Assembly: GCA_045603745.1 (NCBI GenBank)
Contig: JAZUMQ010000007.1
Coordinates: 1 to 41,499, forward strand
Direction: 5' to 3'
DNA from: RGIG995 sp045603745
GTDB taxonomy: Bacteria > Bacillota > Clostridia > Oscillospirales > UBA644
Length of the DNA: 41,499 nt
The notes beneath the pieces were generated by a model. It saw only the letters and a program-made list of their open reading frames with translations, did not search any database and was not told the DNA's origin. The position numbers were made by a program, and so were the translations under genes. Of this stretch, positions 23,218-32,140 are shown in pieces. Position 1 is the stretch's first letter. Each line of letters begins with the position of its first letter.

Positions 23218-23664
23218 ATGAAAAAACAACTTCGCATCGTATCCCTGCTCTTGGCGCTGATGATGGCGCTCTGTCTGGTAGCTTGCGCTCCCAAAGAAAC
23301 CCCCAACACCAACTCAGACACCGGAAGCGTCGCATCTTCGGGCACCAACACCGAGAATTCCGATGCTGTCAACACCGTGACTATCACCGTCGACGTGGTA
23401 GGAAGCGACGGAAAGACCACCACATTCACCATTAAAACCGAATCGGAAAATCTCCGGGGCGCTTTGGAACAGGACAACCTCGTTGAGGGTGAAGACGGTC
23501 CCTACGGCCTGTACATCAAAACCGTCAACGGCGAATTGGCAGACTACAACGTCAACGGCGCTTACTGGGCGGTCTATGAAGGAGACGTAGCAGCAATGAC
23601 CGGCGTGGACGAAATCAAGATCACCGACGGCGGTCACTATAAACTGGTCTACACCAAAGGATGA
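23218..23664 (+). CDS. DUF4430 lipoprotein, probable cobalamin-binding protein
   Basis: A 148-residue lipoprotein. The ATG at 23218 has AAAGGAGAAA upstream; the frame runs further up but only through the riboswitch. The signal peptide ends with lipobox LVAC (cysteine near residue 22), then a Thr/Ser/Asn-rich linker. The DUF4430 domain (about 55-148) has the transcobalamin-like pattern, with NGAYWAVYEGDVAAMTGVDEIKITDGGHYKLVY near its end. The domain is shared with transcobalamin/intrinsic factor. With the riboswitch and the ECF gene that overlaps it, a surface role in capturing cobalamin or a precursor is a strong inference. Confidence 0.88.
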   Translation: MKKQLRIVSLLLALMMALCLVACAPKETPNTNSDTGSVASSGTNTENSDAVNTVTITVDVVGSDGKTTTFTIKTESENLRGALEQDNLVEGEDGPYGLYIKTVNGELADYNVNGAYWAVYEGDVAAMTGVDEIKITDGGHYKLVYTKG

Positions 23665-24194
23665 GCAAGAAATCCTTTTTAACCTTGCGGGAAATCGTTC
23701 TGTTCGGCTTATTTCCCGCCATTATTTACGCGGCACAACTGGCAATGTCCGCCCTTCCAAACATTCATCTGACGGGAATGTTTATTATGTTAATGACCTT
23801 GCTGTTCCGCGCAAAAGCATTGATCCCCCTCTACGTTTACGTGTTTTTGATGGGGCTGACCAACGGATTTAACATCTGGTGGATTCCTTATCTTTACATC
23901 TGGACCGTTCTGTGGGGCATGACTATGCTGATCCCCAAAAAGATTCCAAACAAATGGGCAATGTTCGTCTATCCGGCAGTCTGCGCTCTGCACGGCTTTT
24001 GCTACGGAATTTTATATTCCCCGGCACAAGCTCTGCTGTTCCATTACAATTTGGAACAGACCATCGCCTGGATTTTATCCGGCTTGCCCTTCGACGCCAT
24101 GCACGGCGTGGGAAATCTTTTTATGGGAACGTTGATTTTACCTATCTTGACGGCATTACGTCGCTTTACACAAGGAACGAAAGAAAGAACGTGA
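23661..24194 (+). CDS. ECF transporter S component, probably for cobalamin
   Basis: A 177-residue integral membrane protein with five to six hydrophobic helices and the size and topology of ECF substrate-binding (S) components. It starts in an ATGA overlap with the DUF4430 lipoprotein and is therefore under the same cobalamin riboswitch. S components work with a shared energising module (EcfA, EcfA', EcfT), which is not in the window. The substrate, vitamin B12 or a cobamide, is inferred from the riboswitch and partner, not from residues. A strong terminator follows at once. Confidence 0.85.
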   Translation: MSKKSFLTLREIVLFGLFPAIIYAAQLAMSALPNIHLTGMFIMLMTLLFRAKALIPLYVYVFLMGLTNGFNIWWIPYLYIWTVLWGMTMLIPKKIPNKWAMFVYPAVCALHGFCYGILYSPAQALLFHYNLEQTIAWILSGLPFDAMHGVGNLFMGTLILPILTALRRFTQGTKERT

Positions 24195-24195
24195 A

Positions 24196-24230
24196 AAAAC
24201 CGGGAAATTCCGATGGAATTTCCCGGTTTT
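24196..24230. terminator. Bidirectional terminator between ECF-S and M29 genes
   Basis: A perfect 16-bp stem (24196-24211 with 24215-24230, loop GAT), with A-tracts on the left and T-tracts on the right. It serves the two convergent genes. Confidence 0.92.
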
Positions 24231-24233
24231 ATT

Positions 24234-25481
24234 TTACAGTTCGCTCAGCATGGATTCCGCCCAGTCGCCGTTTTCAAACACCTTGACGCGGGTTCCGTCG
24301 CCCCGGATTCCGGTGACGGTCAGATCGTCCGCTCCGATCATGAAATCCACGTGGATCAAGGAATCGTTGATGCCCCGTTCGGTCAGCTCTGCCCGGGTCA
24401 AATTTTCAAATCCCGGATACAGATTGGTAAAGCCCGAACCGAGGGCAACGTGGCAGGAAGCGTTTTCGTCGAAGAGGGTATTGTAGAACAAAATGCCCGA
24501 TTGATTGATGGGCGAGGTTTTGGGCACGAGAGCCAATTCTCCCAACATTTTGGCGCCGTCGTCCATGCCCAACAACTGATCCAGCATTCCCTGTCCCTGC
24601 TCTGCCGTCCAAGAAACGGCTTTCCCCTGTTCAAAGGTGATGGAAAAGTTTTCAATCAACTGTCCGTTGTAAGACAACGGCTTGGTGGAAACCAACGTTC
24701 CCGATGCCGCACCGGCTTTGGGGGAAGTGAAAATTTCCTCGGTGGGAAGGTTGGGATTGAAGAAATGTCCGTTCAAAAATTCTTCGCCGCCCCCGAGCCA
24801 TTTGACGCCGGGAATCAAGCCGACAAAGAAGTTCGTTCCGTTGGAAGAAGAATATTCCATGGCGGTAAATTCGTTTTTGTTGAGCCAATCACACTTTGCC
24901 TTGAAGGCTTCGTTGATCTTTTCCCATTCCTTGACCGGATCGGTGTCGGCAGAGACGTGAACCGATTTCAAAATCGCGTCCCACAGTTTTTCCACCGCTT
25001 TTCCGGTGGTCAAGTCGGGGAAAATCTTTTTCGCCCACGCTTTGGAGGGCGCTGCGGCAATGGTCCAAGCATGACGGTTGTCCATTTGATCCCGATAGGG
25101 TTTGAAAGTCTTGACCCGGGCAGACCGGACGGCACGAAGTTTTTCCTGACTGATTCCCCGAAGCAGATCAGGATCGGAAGATTCGATATAGATACGACAG
25201 GGCAGGCGTTCTGCCATATCCTTCATTTTTTCCTTTTCCCAGCGAGGAATTTCGGTCATCACGTCGGTCATACGATGAGTATAGTGCAAGCGGGTAATTT
25301 CATCGTGGCTCCACTCCACGGCAACGTGAGAAGCACCGCAACGGTACGCGTCTCGCACCACTTCCGCGGTCAGCTCCGCCTGTTCCACGTCGGCGTAAAC
25401 CACCACCCGATTCCCGCGTTGTACGTTAGCACCCACCCGAACGATCAGCCGGGCATATTTTTTCAACATAGTCTTATTCAT
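24234..25481 (-). CDS. M29-family aminopeptidase (AmpS/PepS type)
   Basis: A 415-residue cytoplasmic metallo-aminopeptidase of family M29, full length. The N-terminal domain starts YARLIVRVGANVQRGNRVVVYADVE. The catalytic region has NLPTEEIFTSP, LGELALVP, NASCHVALGSGF and IHVDFMIG, which supply the Glu, His and Asp co-catalytic metal ligands. GGAGGAA precedes the ATG. It follows the M18 gene by 15 bases, giving two peptide-trimming enzymes in tandem. It ends the long minus-strand run. Confidence 0.94.
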   Translation of the reverse strand: MNKTMLKKYARLIVRVGANVQRGNRVVVYADVEQAELTAEVVRDAYRCGASHVAVEWSHDEITRLHYTHRMTDVMTEIPRWEKEKMKDMAERLPCRIYIESSDPDLLRGISQEKLRAVRSARVKTFKPYRDQMDNRHAWTIAAAPSKAWAKKIFPDLTTGKAVEKLWDAILKSVHVSADTDPVKEWEKINEAFKAKCDWLNKNEFTAMEYSSSNGTNFFVGLIPGVKWLGGGEEFLNGHFFNPNLPTEEIFTSPKAGAASGTLVSTKPLSYNGQLIENFSITFEQGKAVSWTAEQGQGMLDQLLGMDDGAKMLGELALVPKTSPINQSGILFYNTLFDENASCHVALGSGFTNLYPGFENLTRAELTERGINDSLIHVDFMIGADDLTVTGIRGDGTRVKVFENGDWAESMLSEL

Positions 25482-25496
25482 TTCAAATTCCTCCGC

Positions 25497-26777
25497 TTAA
25501 TTCCATTGAACCCCATCGTCAGACAGGGCAAAATCCGCTTGATAAAATGCGGTCATTGCTTTGGACAGATATTCCACGTCAAGGCTTCCGGCGGTCTCCC
25601 GAGCGGAATGCATCGCCAACTGTGCCGCCCCGACGTCTACGCCCCGAACCGGAACTTGGGCTTCGGAAAGATTGCCTAAGGTACTGCCGCCCCGCTTATC
25701 GGAACGGTTCGCAAAAACCTGAACCGGAACTCCGGCTTTTTTGCAGATCTCCGTAAAGATCGCCCCGGAAAATCCGTCGGACATATACCGCTGTGCGGCG
25801 TTATATTTTACCACAACACCGCCGTTCATCACCGGAGCATTTTGTCCGTCGTGCAATTCGGGACGGTTGGGGTGCAAAGCGTGGGCGTTGTCTGCCGAAA
25901 CTAAGAACGACCGCGCCAACGCGCTTTGCCGAACTCCCTCGTCGGGAAGGATTCGGGCAAGGGCATCTTTCAATAAGGTTCCCGCCGCCCCGGAAAAGGA
26001 CAAAGAGCCGGTTTCTTCGTTATCAAACAACGCAAAGACCGGGATCACGTTTTCGGGGGATTTTGCAGACAAAAATCCGTCCAAGCAGGTGAAAACACAT
26101 TCCAAATCGTCCAGTCGGGGGGAGGTTACAAATTCGCCCTTAGGGCCGAAGGTAAATCCTTTACAGCAGGACACCAGGGACAAATCCCAGCCGACGACGT
26201 CCGATGCAGAAACCGAAAGTTCCTCTGCCAAAAGTTGTTGCAGATCTGCCTCTTTGTCTCCGAACAGAGGAACCAGATCGCATTTCGGATCTAAAGTCAA
26301 TCCGTCATTCATGGGGCGAAGATGGGGAGCGGTATTGGGAATCACCGCTATGGGACGGTCAAGATGAAGTAATTTTGCCTTCAATCCGTCGGCGGTGCGC
26401 ACCATGACCCGGCCTGCCAATCCCAGGGGAACGTCCAACCACGTAGAATGGATTCCCCCGCCGTAAAGCTCCGTATTCAGACGGGTCACAGCCCCCTTTA
26501 TCGTGGCGTTGGGCTTCAGCCGAAAACAGGGAGAATCCCCATGGACGGCGGAAATACGGAAACAGACCGTCGCCGGATCCACTTGTTCGGGAATCTGGAA
26601 AGCCACAAGACCGGTACCGTTACGTACCGTGAACCAACTCCCGGCTCCCATGGGATCGGGATCGGATTGCGCCACGGAAGAATAACCGGATTTGAGCAAA
26701 ATTTCTTTTACGTTTTCGGCGGCGTGCCAAGCGGTGGGGGTGCGATGGATCAGATCAAGTAACGTTTCAACGTTCAT
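25497..26777 (-). CDS. M18-family aminopeptidase
   Basis: A 426-residue aspartyl/leucyl aminopeptidase-like enzyme of family M18; the family forms dodecameric, tetrahedral zinc peptidases. Motifs are TPTAWHAAENV, the first metal site SAVHGDSPCFRLKPNA, YGGGIHSTWLDVPLGLAGRV, FDNEETGSLSFSGA with the catalytic Glu, DNAHALHPNRPE and the final ALHS...ETAG region, here read as QLAMHSARETAG. AGAGGG stands ahead of the ATG. It is co-transcribed with the M29 gene. Its role is probably cytosolic peptide breakdown for amino acid supply. Confidence 0.94.
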   Translation of the reverse strand: MNVETLLDLIHRTPTAWHAAENVKEILLKSGYSSVAQSDPDPMGAGSWFTVRNGTGLVAFQIPEQVDPATVCFRISAVHGDSPCFRLKPNATIKGAVTRLNTELYGGGIHSTWLDVPLGLAGRVMVRTADGLKAKLLHLDRPIAVIPNTAPHLRPMNDGLTLDPKCDLVPLFGDKEADLQQLLAEELSVSASDVVGWDLSLVSCCKGFTFGPKGEFVTSPRLDDLECVFTCLDGFLSAKSPENVIPVFALFDNEETGSLSFSGAAGTLLKDALARILPDEGVRQSALARSFLVSADNAHALHPNRPELHDGQNAPVMNGGVVVKYNAAQRYMSDGFSGAIFTEICKKAGVPVQVFANRSDKRGGSTLGNLSEAQVPVRGVDVGAAQLAMHSARETAGSLDVEYLSKAMTAFYQADFALSDDGVQWN

Positions 26778-26793
26778 AATAAAAACCCTCTTT

Positions 26794-27339
26794 TCAGTAT
26801 TCGGGATAATTTTTTCGGAGATTACGAAGATAGCGGAACGTCTCCCGCTCCCCCTTTTCGTCCAACATCACAAGCCAAGATTCCAATAAATCCGAGGTTT
26901 CGGGGTGAATGATACGGGTAGGTTTCGCTCGGAGAAAATAGTCCAAAGGGTGTCGGTCGGTATAATTTTTCCCCTGATAGATTTTGCTGGCGGCAACCCG
27001 GTCGCAAAACATTTCCAAAACGAAAACAAAGGGCATTTTGACCGGAGCGCGCTGATGGGTTTGGGGGTTGTAGTCAAACCAATATTCAAAATGATGGCGG
27101 TTTCGTCCCTGATGGTGAAGCCACGCCAAGGAATACCCCTTTTCTGCCCGGGCTTTTTCGTTGGGAGATCGCGTTCCCAACCAATTTTTCGCACCCTCGC
27201 AAAATTCCGTAGGGGTGTATTTGGAAAGATCGTGCATCAACCCCCGCCAAGGAATCCCTGCCTTGAAACAATGGGAGATCACCTTGTGACGGTGCTTTGT
27301 GATGGTATTAAAGTGACGAATTGCGCCGGAAAATGACAT
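26794..27339 (-). CDS. DUF5662 family protein
   Basis: A 181-residue soluble protein that I match by pattern to DUF5662, a family of unknown function common in gut Clostridia. Conserved-looking features are HFNTITKHRHKVI, GIPWRGLMHDLSKY, SPNEKARAEKGYSLAWLHHQ and RNRHHFEYWFDY, rich in His and Asp, suggesting a metal-binding helical (HD-like) fold. I start at ATG 27339 because GGAGGAAG lies just upstream; a longer frame to 27495 runs into the previous gene. It sits between the PHP and M18 genes. Confidence 0.8.
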   Translation of the reverse strand: MSFSGAIRHFNTITKHRHKVISHCFKAGIPWRGLMHDLSKYTPTEFCEGAKNWLGTRSPNEKARAEKGYSLAWLHHQGRNRHHFEYWFDYNPQTHQRAPVKMPFVFVLEMFCDRVAASKIYQGKNYTDRHPLDYFLRAKPTRIIHPETSDLLESWLVMLDEKGERETFRYLRNLRKNYPEY

Positions 27340-27362
27340 GAAACTTCCTCCATGGTCAAAAT

Positions 27363-28070
27363 TTATCTCTGATAGGTCAGATCGTACCATTCGCTTCCCC
27401 GCTCGTGAACCCGCAAGGTCAGGGAGGTTTGGGAGATCAGCCAATCTTTCAGGGCAATGCCGTCGGAAATTTCCTCCGGAACAAATACGCCGCATTGAGG
27501 GCGGTAGGGGGCGTCGGCATGATAATCCCCGCCGCAGGTTAAAAGTTTTCCGTTAGTCTCGGCGATTTTTCTAATATCGTCAGCCGTACCGTAGTTTTTA
27601 TGATTGGGGTGGCAGGAAATTTCCACGCCGTCCAGATAATTCAGATCCTGAAGCCGCGGCTGAACCCGATAGGGGTGTGCCTGCACCAAAATCCCGCCGT
27701 ATTCGTGAACGGTGCGATACAAATCTTCCAAAGAATACAAACACATTCTGGGGTGGTCGGTGACAAAAGACGTAGGAACGCCGTAGACCAAAAGATGGAC
27801 GTTTTTATCCCATTCCGCCGACACTTCGACTCCGAAAAAGACTTTGACCCCTACGGAATCGCCGTATTCTTTGGCTTTGTAATATTCTTCCAAATATTTT
27901 TGACCAAAGGATTCGTATTCGTCGTTGGCAACGTAAGAACTGACGTAATGATTGGTCAGAACGATTCCGCCGATGCCGGTTTCTTTCGCCCGGTCGATGA
28001 TCGGCTCATACCCCACCCGGCAACAGGTACTGATTCCCCCAGAATGGGCGTGCAAATCTACTAAAATCAC
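27363..28070 (-). CDS. PHP-domain phosphoesterase-like protein
   Basis: A 235-residue stand-alone PHP protein. Metal-ligand motifs are seen in order: DLHAHSGG (6-13), LTNHYV, a Glu in FFGVEVSAEW, QAHPYR, ISCHPNHKN and CGGDYHADA. PHP enzymes hydrolyse phosphomonoesters or nucleotides with a trinuclear metal centre; the substrate here is unknown. It starts at GTG with GGAGAAAG upstream and follows the deacetylase by 15 bases. Confidence 0.88.
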   Translation of the reverse strand: MILVDLHAHSGGISTCCRVGYEPIIDRAKETGIGGIVLTNHYVSSYVANDEYESFGQKYLEEYYKAKEYGDSVGVKVFFGVEVSAEWDKNVHLLVYGVPTSFVTDHPRMCLYSLEDLYRTVHEYGGILVQAHPYRVQPRLQDLNYLDGVEISCHPNHKNYGTADDIRKIAETNGKLLTCGGDYHADAPYRPQCGVFVPEEISDGIALKDWLISQTSLTLRVHERGSEWYDLTYQR

Positions 28071-28085
28071 AATACTTTCTCCATA

Positions 28086-28787
28086 TTAACCAAGTAAAAC
28101 CTCTTTATTGGTTCCATAGAAAATGTCGTCTTTCCCCGACATCATCTGACAGAATTCCTCAAATCTATCCCAATCATCCCGTATATCAAACTCGTAAGCG
28201 TGCCCCCAAATATAAAAAATTTGAGGAATATCGGGCTTCATAGCAAGGAATTTTTCCCCTAACGCAAACATTTCGTCCATTTCCCGATGATGATATACCG
28301 TGGGATTGAATCGGTAAAGATTTTCCTGGGGAGCAAAGGAATGGGTACTGACAATCGTGCGACAATATTTTGTTCCGGTATTTTCCCGAATCAACTTTGC
28401 CACTCGCTCATCGTTATTTTCTCCCCCGCCGGGATAAGCGAATCCAACCACTTCGTATCCTGCAAGTTCGGACAACCGAAGACGGTCTTCTTCCACCTGT
28501 CGAATTACTTCCCCATCGCTCTGTACCGCGGGAAGCCAAGGGTGCGTTAACGTATGCCCTGCAATTTCATGCCCGGCGTAAATACGAGAAACATCCGCAA
28601 CCATATTTTTGTTATGAGAGACGACTTTTCCGTCTCTCACAAGCGTTGCTTCTTTTCCAAGCAACTCAAAATTCAGGTTAAAGGTTGCCTTTAATCCGTA
28701 TTTGTGAAACAGCTCCGCCAACCGGATATCCTGCGTAACACCGTCGTCATAACTGAATGTAATCGCTTTCATTTTTCCTTGAAACAT
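28086..28787 (-). CDS. Polysaccharide deacetylase-family protein (NodB fold)
   Basis: A 233-residue carbohydrate-esterase-4-like protein. It has the NodB motifs ITFSYDDGVTQD (the catalytic-base and metal Asp pair), GHTLTHPW (the HxxxH-like metal pair) and AYPGGGENN. There is no signal peptide, so the enzyme should be cytoplasmic, which is unusual for a peptidoglycan or chitin deacetylase; a small soluble acetylated or N-formyl substrate is possible. GAAGGAA precedes the ATG. The 59-base gap to the next upstream gene shows no clear promoter. Confidence 0.87.
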   Translation of the reverse strand: MFQGKMKAITFSYDDGVTQDIRLAELFHKYGLKATFNLNFELLGKEATLVRDGKVVSHNKNMVADVSRIYAGHEIAGHTLTHPWLPAVQSDGEVIRQVEEDRLRLSELAGYEVVGFAYPGGGENNDERVAKLIRENTGTKYCRTIVSTHSFAPQENLYRFNPTVYHHREMDEMFALGEKFLAMKPDIPQIFYIWGHAYEFDIRDDWDRFEEFCQMMSGKDDIFYGTNKEVLLG

Positions 28788-28846
28788 TGTAAGTTCCTTC
28801 TTCCTTTTATATTTCTAAAATTGACTTTGAGAGACAAAACCATCTA

Positions 28847-29512
28847 TCACCACACAAAGGGAATCAACCGATATTTTACCTTTTTCTTATAAGAATCGTA
28901 ACCCTCAAGCCCCGCGACCAGAACCGCTTCTTCGTTGAAAATCCGCAGAACGATTACGACGATATAAAATCCAAACGGAAGGACTCCCCAAAAAGAACCG
29001 AGAATGAGGGGCATGGGCAAAAACAGGAACAACGTCGCCAAATACATGGGGTGACGGACGATGCCGTACAATCCGGTACTGACTACGACCTGATGTTCCT
29101 GAACCTCGACGGTGCGGGACAGATAAGCGTTTTCCCGCATCACCTCAGCGTACATTCCGTAGCCGAACAGGAATAAAATTGATGACAAAACAACAAGCCA
29201 AAGAGGAACTTCAGACCAACCGAAACGAAAGTCGAAGGAAGATACCACAAATCCGATGGGAAAAATCAACCCGGAAAGGGCGATCACCCCCTGCTGCGTT
29301 TTCTCTTTTTCTTTGTTGTTCAGGCGTTTTTCCAGCAATGCAGGGGCTTTTACGAAAAGCACGATTCCCATTGCCAGCATAGGAACGAACAACAACGCAA
29401 GCAACAGCCACCCGCCGGGATAATTCAGCGTCCACGCAGGCAAAAACAAAAGCCCGCCTATGCAAACGAACCCGGCAATGAATTTCAAAATACCATCGAG
29501 CAACAATTTCAT
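28847..29512 (-). CDS. Isoprenylcysteine carboxyl methyltransferase-like membrane protein
   Basis: A 221-residue membrane protein with five to six hydrophobic helices. The C-terminal half has the ICMT/phospholipid methyltransferase signature: YGIVRHPMYLATL, then RIFNEEAVLVAGLEGYDSYKKKVKYRLIP. Bacterial members probably methylate lipids or small hydrophobic molecules with SAM; the substrate is unknown. I start at ATG 29512, which overlaps the RlmD stop (ATGA) with AAAGGATC upstream; a longer start at 29539 has no site. Confidence 0.87.
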   Translation of the reverse strand: MKLLLDGILKFIAGFVCIGGLLFLPAWTLNYPGGWLLLALLFVPMLAMGIVLFVKAPALLEKRLNNKEKEKTQQGVIALSGLIFPIGFVVSSFDFRFGWSEVPLWLVVLSSILFLFGYGMYAEVMRENAYLSRTVEVQEHQVVVSTGLYGIVRHPMYLATLFLFLPMPLILGSFWGVLPFGFYIVVIVLRIFNEEAVLVAGLEGYDSYKKKVKYRLIPFVW

Positions 29513-30870
29513 AGCGACAGATCCTTTCTTGTAAGGCATACGAGACTTTCCACGTGTCCTGTCCTTGGGAACATATCGTAAGGAGTAACATCACCCGGCA
29601 CGTACGTATCCCGAAGCAACGCCAGATCCCGGGCTTGGGTGGAGGGGTTACAAGAGATGTAGATGATTTTTTCGGGTGCGATTTGTTTCAGGGCGTCGAT
29701 AGTGTCGGGCGAAAGCCCTTTGCGGGGAGGGTCGACGATGACGGTAGTGGGTTTTTCGGGCAGAGAGGCGATGATTTCCAAAGTTTTGGACGCATCACCC
29801 ACGAAAAATTGTGCATTTTCAATGCCGTTTAATGTTGCGTTTTGTTTGGCATCTTCAATGGCTTCGGGGACCACCTCGATGCCGATGAGTTTCTTGACTT
29901 TATTGGCGCAGGTCAACCCGATGGTTCCGATTCCGCAATACAGGTCGAGCAAAATATCGTCGGGCGAAAGGCACGCGGTGGCGTCGGCATAAATTTGTTC
30001 CGCCTGCCGGGTATTGACCTGATAGAAAGAACGAGGAGAAATGGCGAATTTCACGCCGTTCATAGTATCGTAGATTCGTTCATTTCCAGACAAAAGGGAA
30101 AAACGGTCGCCGAAAATCACGTTGGTTTTTTTGGCGTTAAAATTGAGCCAAAGGCTCTTGATTTGAGAGAATTTTCCCAAAGTTTCCATCAATTTTTCTT
30201 TCGCCGGTATTTCTTTTCTTCCCCCGGCGTTGACGGTAAGGCATACCATGATTTCCCCGGTGTGATACCCCCGGCGCAAAAACAGATGACGGACAAGTCC
30301 TTTGCCGGTGGTTTCATCGTAGGCAGGAACTTTATTTTCTGCAATCCACGTTTCCACCGCCTTAACGATGGGGGCAAACTCCGGGTGTCCGGCGGCGCAA
30401 TAGGAGACGGGAACCACCCGATGGGAGTGTAGGGAATAAAATCCGAATTTTCCCTCGGTAGACAAGGGCAACTGCAATTTGTTCCGATAACCGGATTCTT
30501 CAGGCGATGCAACGCAATCGTTGACCGTGATTTGCCCCGGATAATTCAATTTATACGCCTGCTTGACGGCGTTGGTTTTATATCCCAATTCGGCGGCGTA
30601 AGACACGTGATGGAAGGCACAACCCCCGCATTTTTCCGCCACGGGACAAGCTGAGGAAATGCGGTGGGACGAGGAGATTTCGACCTTGTCCAAAATGGCG
30701 ACGGCGTAATTTTTCAGCACCTTAATGATCCGACATTGCACCGTATCGCCCACGGCGGCGGCACGAACGAAGAGAGGAAAACTTCTCCCCCCTTGGTCGA
30801 TGTGTCCGATTCCGGCACCGTCAAAGGTCATATCGGTAATTTGCACCGTGACCAAATCGTTTTTCTTCAT
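29509..30870 (-). CDS. 23S rRNA (uracil-5)-methyltransferase, RlmD/RlmCD type
   Basis: A 453-residue class I RNA m5U methyltransferase. An N-terminal TRAM domain (about 3-60, KNDLVTVQITDMTFDGAGIGHI) binds RNA. The iron-sulfur cysteines are seen as CPVAEKCGGCAFHH, with a further Cys near residue 160. The Rossmann domain has LDLYCGIGTIGL (SAM), then DPPRKG and ISCNPSTQARDL with the catalytic Cys, ending in TGHVESLVCLTR. The second ATG (30870) has GGGGGA upstream and is preferred over 30888. Firmicutes homologues methylate U1939 and/or U747; which applies is not decidable here. Confidence 0.94.
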   Translation of the reverse strand: MKKNDLVTVQITDMTFDGAGIGHIDQGGRSFPLFVRAAAVGDTVQCRIIKVLKNYAVAILDKVEISSSHRISSACPVAEKCGGCAFHHVSYAAELGYKTNAVKQAYKLNYPGQITVNDCVASPEESGYRNKLQLPLSTEGKFGFYSLHSHRVVPVSYCAAGHPEFAPIVKAVETWIAENKVPAYDETTGKGLVRHLFLRRGYHTGEIMVCLTVNAGGRKEIPAKEKLMETLGKFSQIKSLWLNFNAKKTNVIFGDRFSLLSGNERIYDTMNGVKFAISPRSFYQVNTRQAEQIYADATACLSPDDILLDLYCGIGTIGLTCANKVKKLIGIEVVPEAIEDAKQNATLNGIENAQFFVGDASKTLEIIASLPEKPTTVIVDPPRKGLSPDTIDALKQIAPEKIIYISCNPSTQARDLALLRDTYVPGDVTPYDMFPRTGHVESLVCLTRKDLSL

Positions 30871-30902
30871 GCGCCTGCAATCCCCCATTTTATAATATAT
30901 CT

Positions 30903-30931
30903 ATTTTACCATATTGAAGATAGAATGTCAA
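30903..30931 (-). promoter_or_regulatory. Promoter of the RlmD-to-M29 run
   Basis: On the minus strand, TTGACA (30926-30931), 17 bases, TAAAAT (30903-30908). Genes from 30870 down to 24234 are closely spaced (the widest gap is 59 bases), so it may drive seven genes. Confidence 0.75.
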
Positions 30932-31024
30932 GCAAATTCAAGGATTTCCAAAGCATTTTGAAGAAAAAATATGGGGCAGAATCCGAACAATTCCCGAATT
31001 TTTTCATCTTTTACGACATAGGGG

Positions 31025-31054
31025 TTGACAAAGTTATAAAGATTGAGATATAAT
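31025..31054 (+). promoter_or_regulatory. asnA promoter
   Basis: TTGACA (31025-31030), an 18-base spacer and TATAAT (31049-31054), 45 bases ahead of the asnA start. Confidence 0.82.
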
Positions 31055-31098
31055 GAAATATTATAAGACGCATCAATGCTCCGAAAGGACTTTTGACT

Positions 31099-32106
31099 AT
31101 GAGCAAAACCTACATTCCCGAAAACTACCGCGCCGAGCTGGACCTGTACGATACCCAGACCGCCATCGGCAGCATCAAGGAGATCTTTATCGGTCATCTG
31201 AGCCGTGCCTTGCATCTGCGCCGGGTAACTGCCCCTTTGTTCGTTGATCCGAAAATGGGGTTAAACGACGATCTGAACGGAATCGAACGCCCGGTTTCTT
31301 TCGACATTCCCTCCGCAAAAAAAGACGGACAGGTGGTGCACTCCCTTGCAAAATGGAAGCGCATGGCATTGCACCAATACGGATTTCGGGTGGGCAAAGG
31401 ACTATATACCGACATGAACGCCATTCGCCGGGACGAGGAATTGGACAATCTTCACTCGGTCTACGTAGACCAGTGGGATTGGGAAAAGGTCATCACCGCC
31501 GATTGCAGAACGGTAGAATACTTGAAATCCACCGTCCAATCCATCGTTAACGCCATCGTTGCCACCAGCCACGACCTGCGGGTACGCTTTCCCCAGATCA
31601 AAACGGTGTTGAATCCGGAAGTGACCTTCGTCACGTCCCAGGAGTTGGAAGATTTATATCCGGACATGACGGCAAAGGAACGGGAATATGCCATTACCAA
31701 AGAGCATAAGACCGTATTTATCATGCAGATCGGAGACGTTCTGAAATCGGGCAAAAAGCACGACGGCAGAGCGCCCGACTACGACGATTGGACGCTGAAC
31801 GGCGACATTTTATTCTGGCACGAACCTTTAAACTGCGCCGTTGAGATTTCTTCCATGGGGATCCGGGTAGACGGAAAATCCATGGACGAACAATTAAAGA
31901 AAGCCGGTTGCGATAACCGAAGAGATCTTCTCTTCCACAAAATGGTGCTGGAAAACCGTCTGCCCCTGACCATCGGCGGCGGGATCGGTCAATCCAGACT
32001 TTGTATGTTGCTTTTGGGCAAGGTTCACGTGGGAGAAGTTCAGGTTTCCCTGTGGGACGAAGAAACCTTGCAGATCTGCCGGGATCACGGCGTAGAATTA
32101 CTGTAA
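31099..32106 (+). CDS. asnA: Aspartate-ammonia ligase AsnA
   Basis: Ammonia-dependent asparagine synthetase, 335 residues, the usual length and a class II aminoacyl-tRNA-synthetase-like fold. It makes asparagine from aspartate, ammonia and ATP. Typical segments are VDPKMGLNDDLNGIERPVSFDIP, HSLAKWKRMAL, GLYTDMNAIRRDEELDNLHSVYVDQWDWE, and the C-terminal motif 3 GGGIGQSRLCMLLL. ATG 31099 has GAAAGGAC upstream; the TTG six bases earlier is unlikely. It is followed after 34 bases by glutamine synthetase III, forming an ammonia-assimilation unit. Confidence 0.97.
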   Translation: MSKTYIPENYRAELDLYDTQTAIGSIKEIFIGHLSRALHLRRVTAPLFVDPKMGLNDDLNGIERPVSFDIPSAKKDGQVVHSLAKWKRMALHQYGFRVGKGLYTDMNAIRRDEELDNLHSVYVDQWDWEKVITADCRTVEYLKSTVQSIVNAIVATSHDLRVRFPQIKTVLNPEVTFVTSQELEDLYPDMTAKEREYAITKEHKTVFIMQIGDVLKSGKKHDGRAPDYDDWTLNGDILFWHEPLNCAVEISSMGIRVDGKSMDEQLKKAGCDNRRDLLFHKMVLENRLPLTIGGGIGQSRLCMLLLGKVHVGEVQVSLWDEETLQICRDHGVELL

Positions 32107-32140
32107 CAACACGACTTTATCAGATATTGGAGGACGTAAC

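Noticed and set aside
24213..25679. A 488-codon plus-strand frame opposite the M29 and M18 genes
   Set aside because: It runs across two real genes and a terminator, and has no recognisable protein features.
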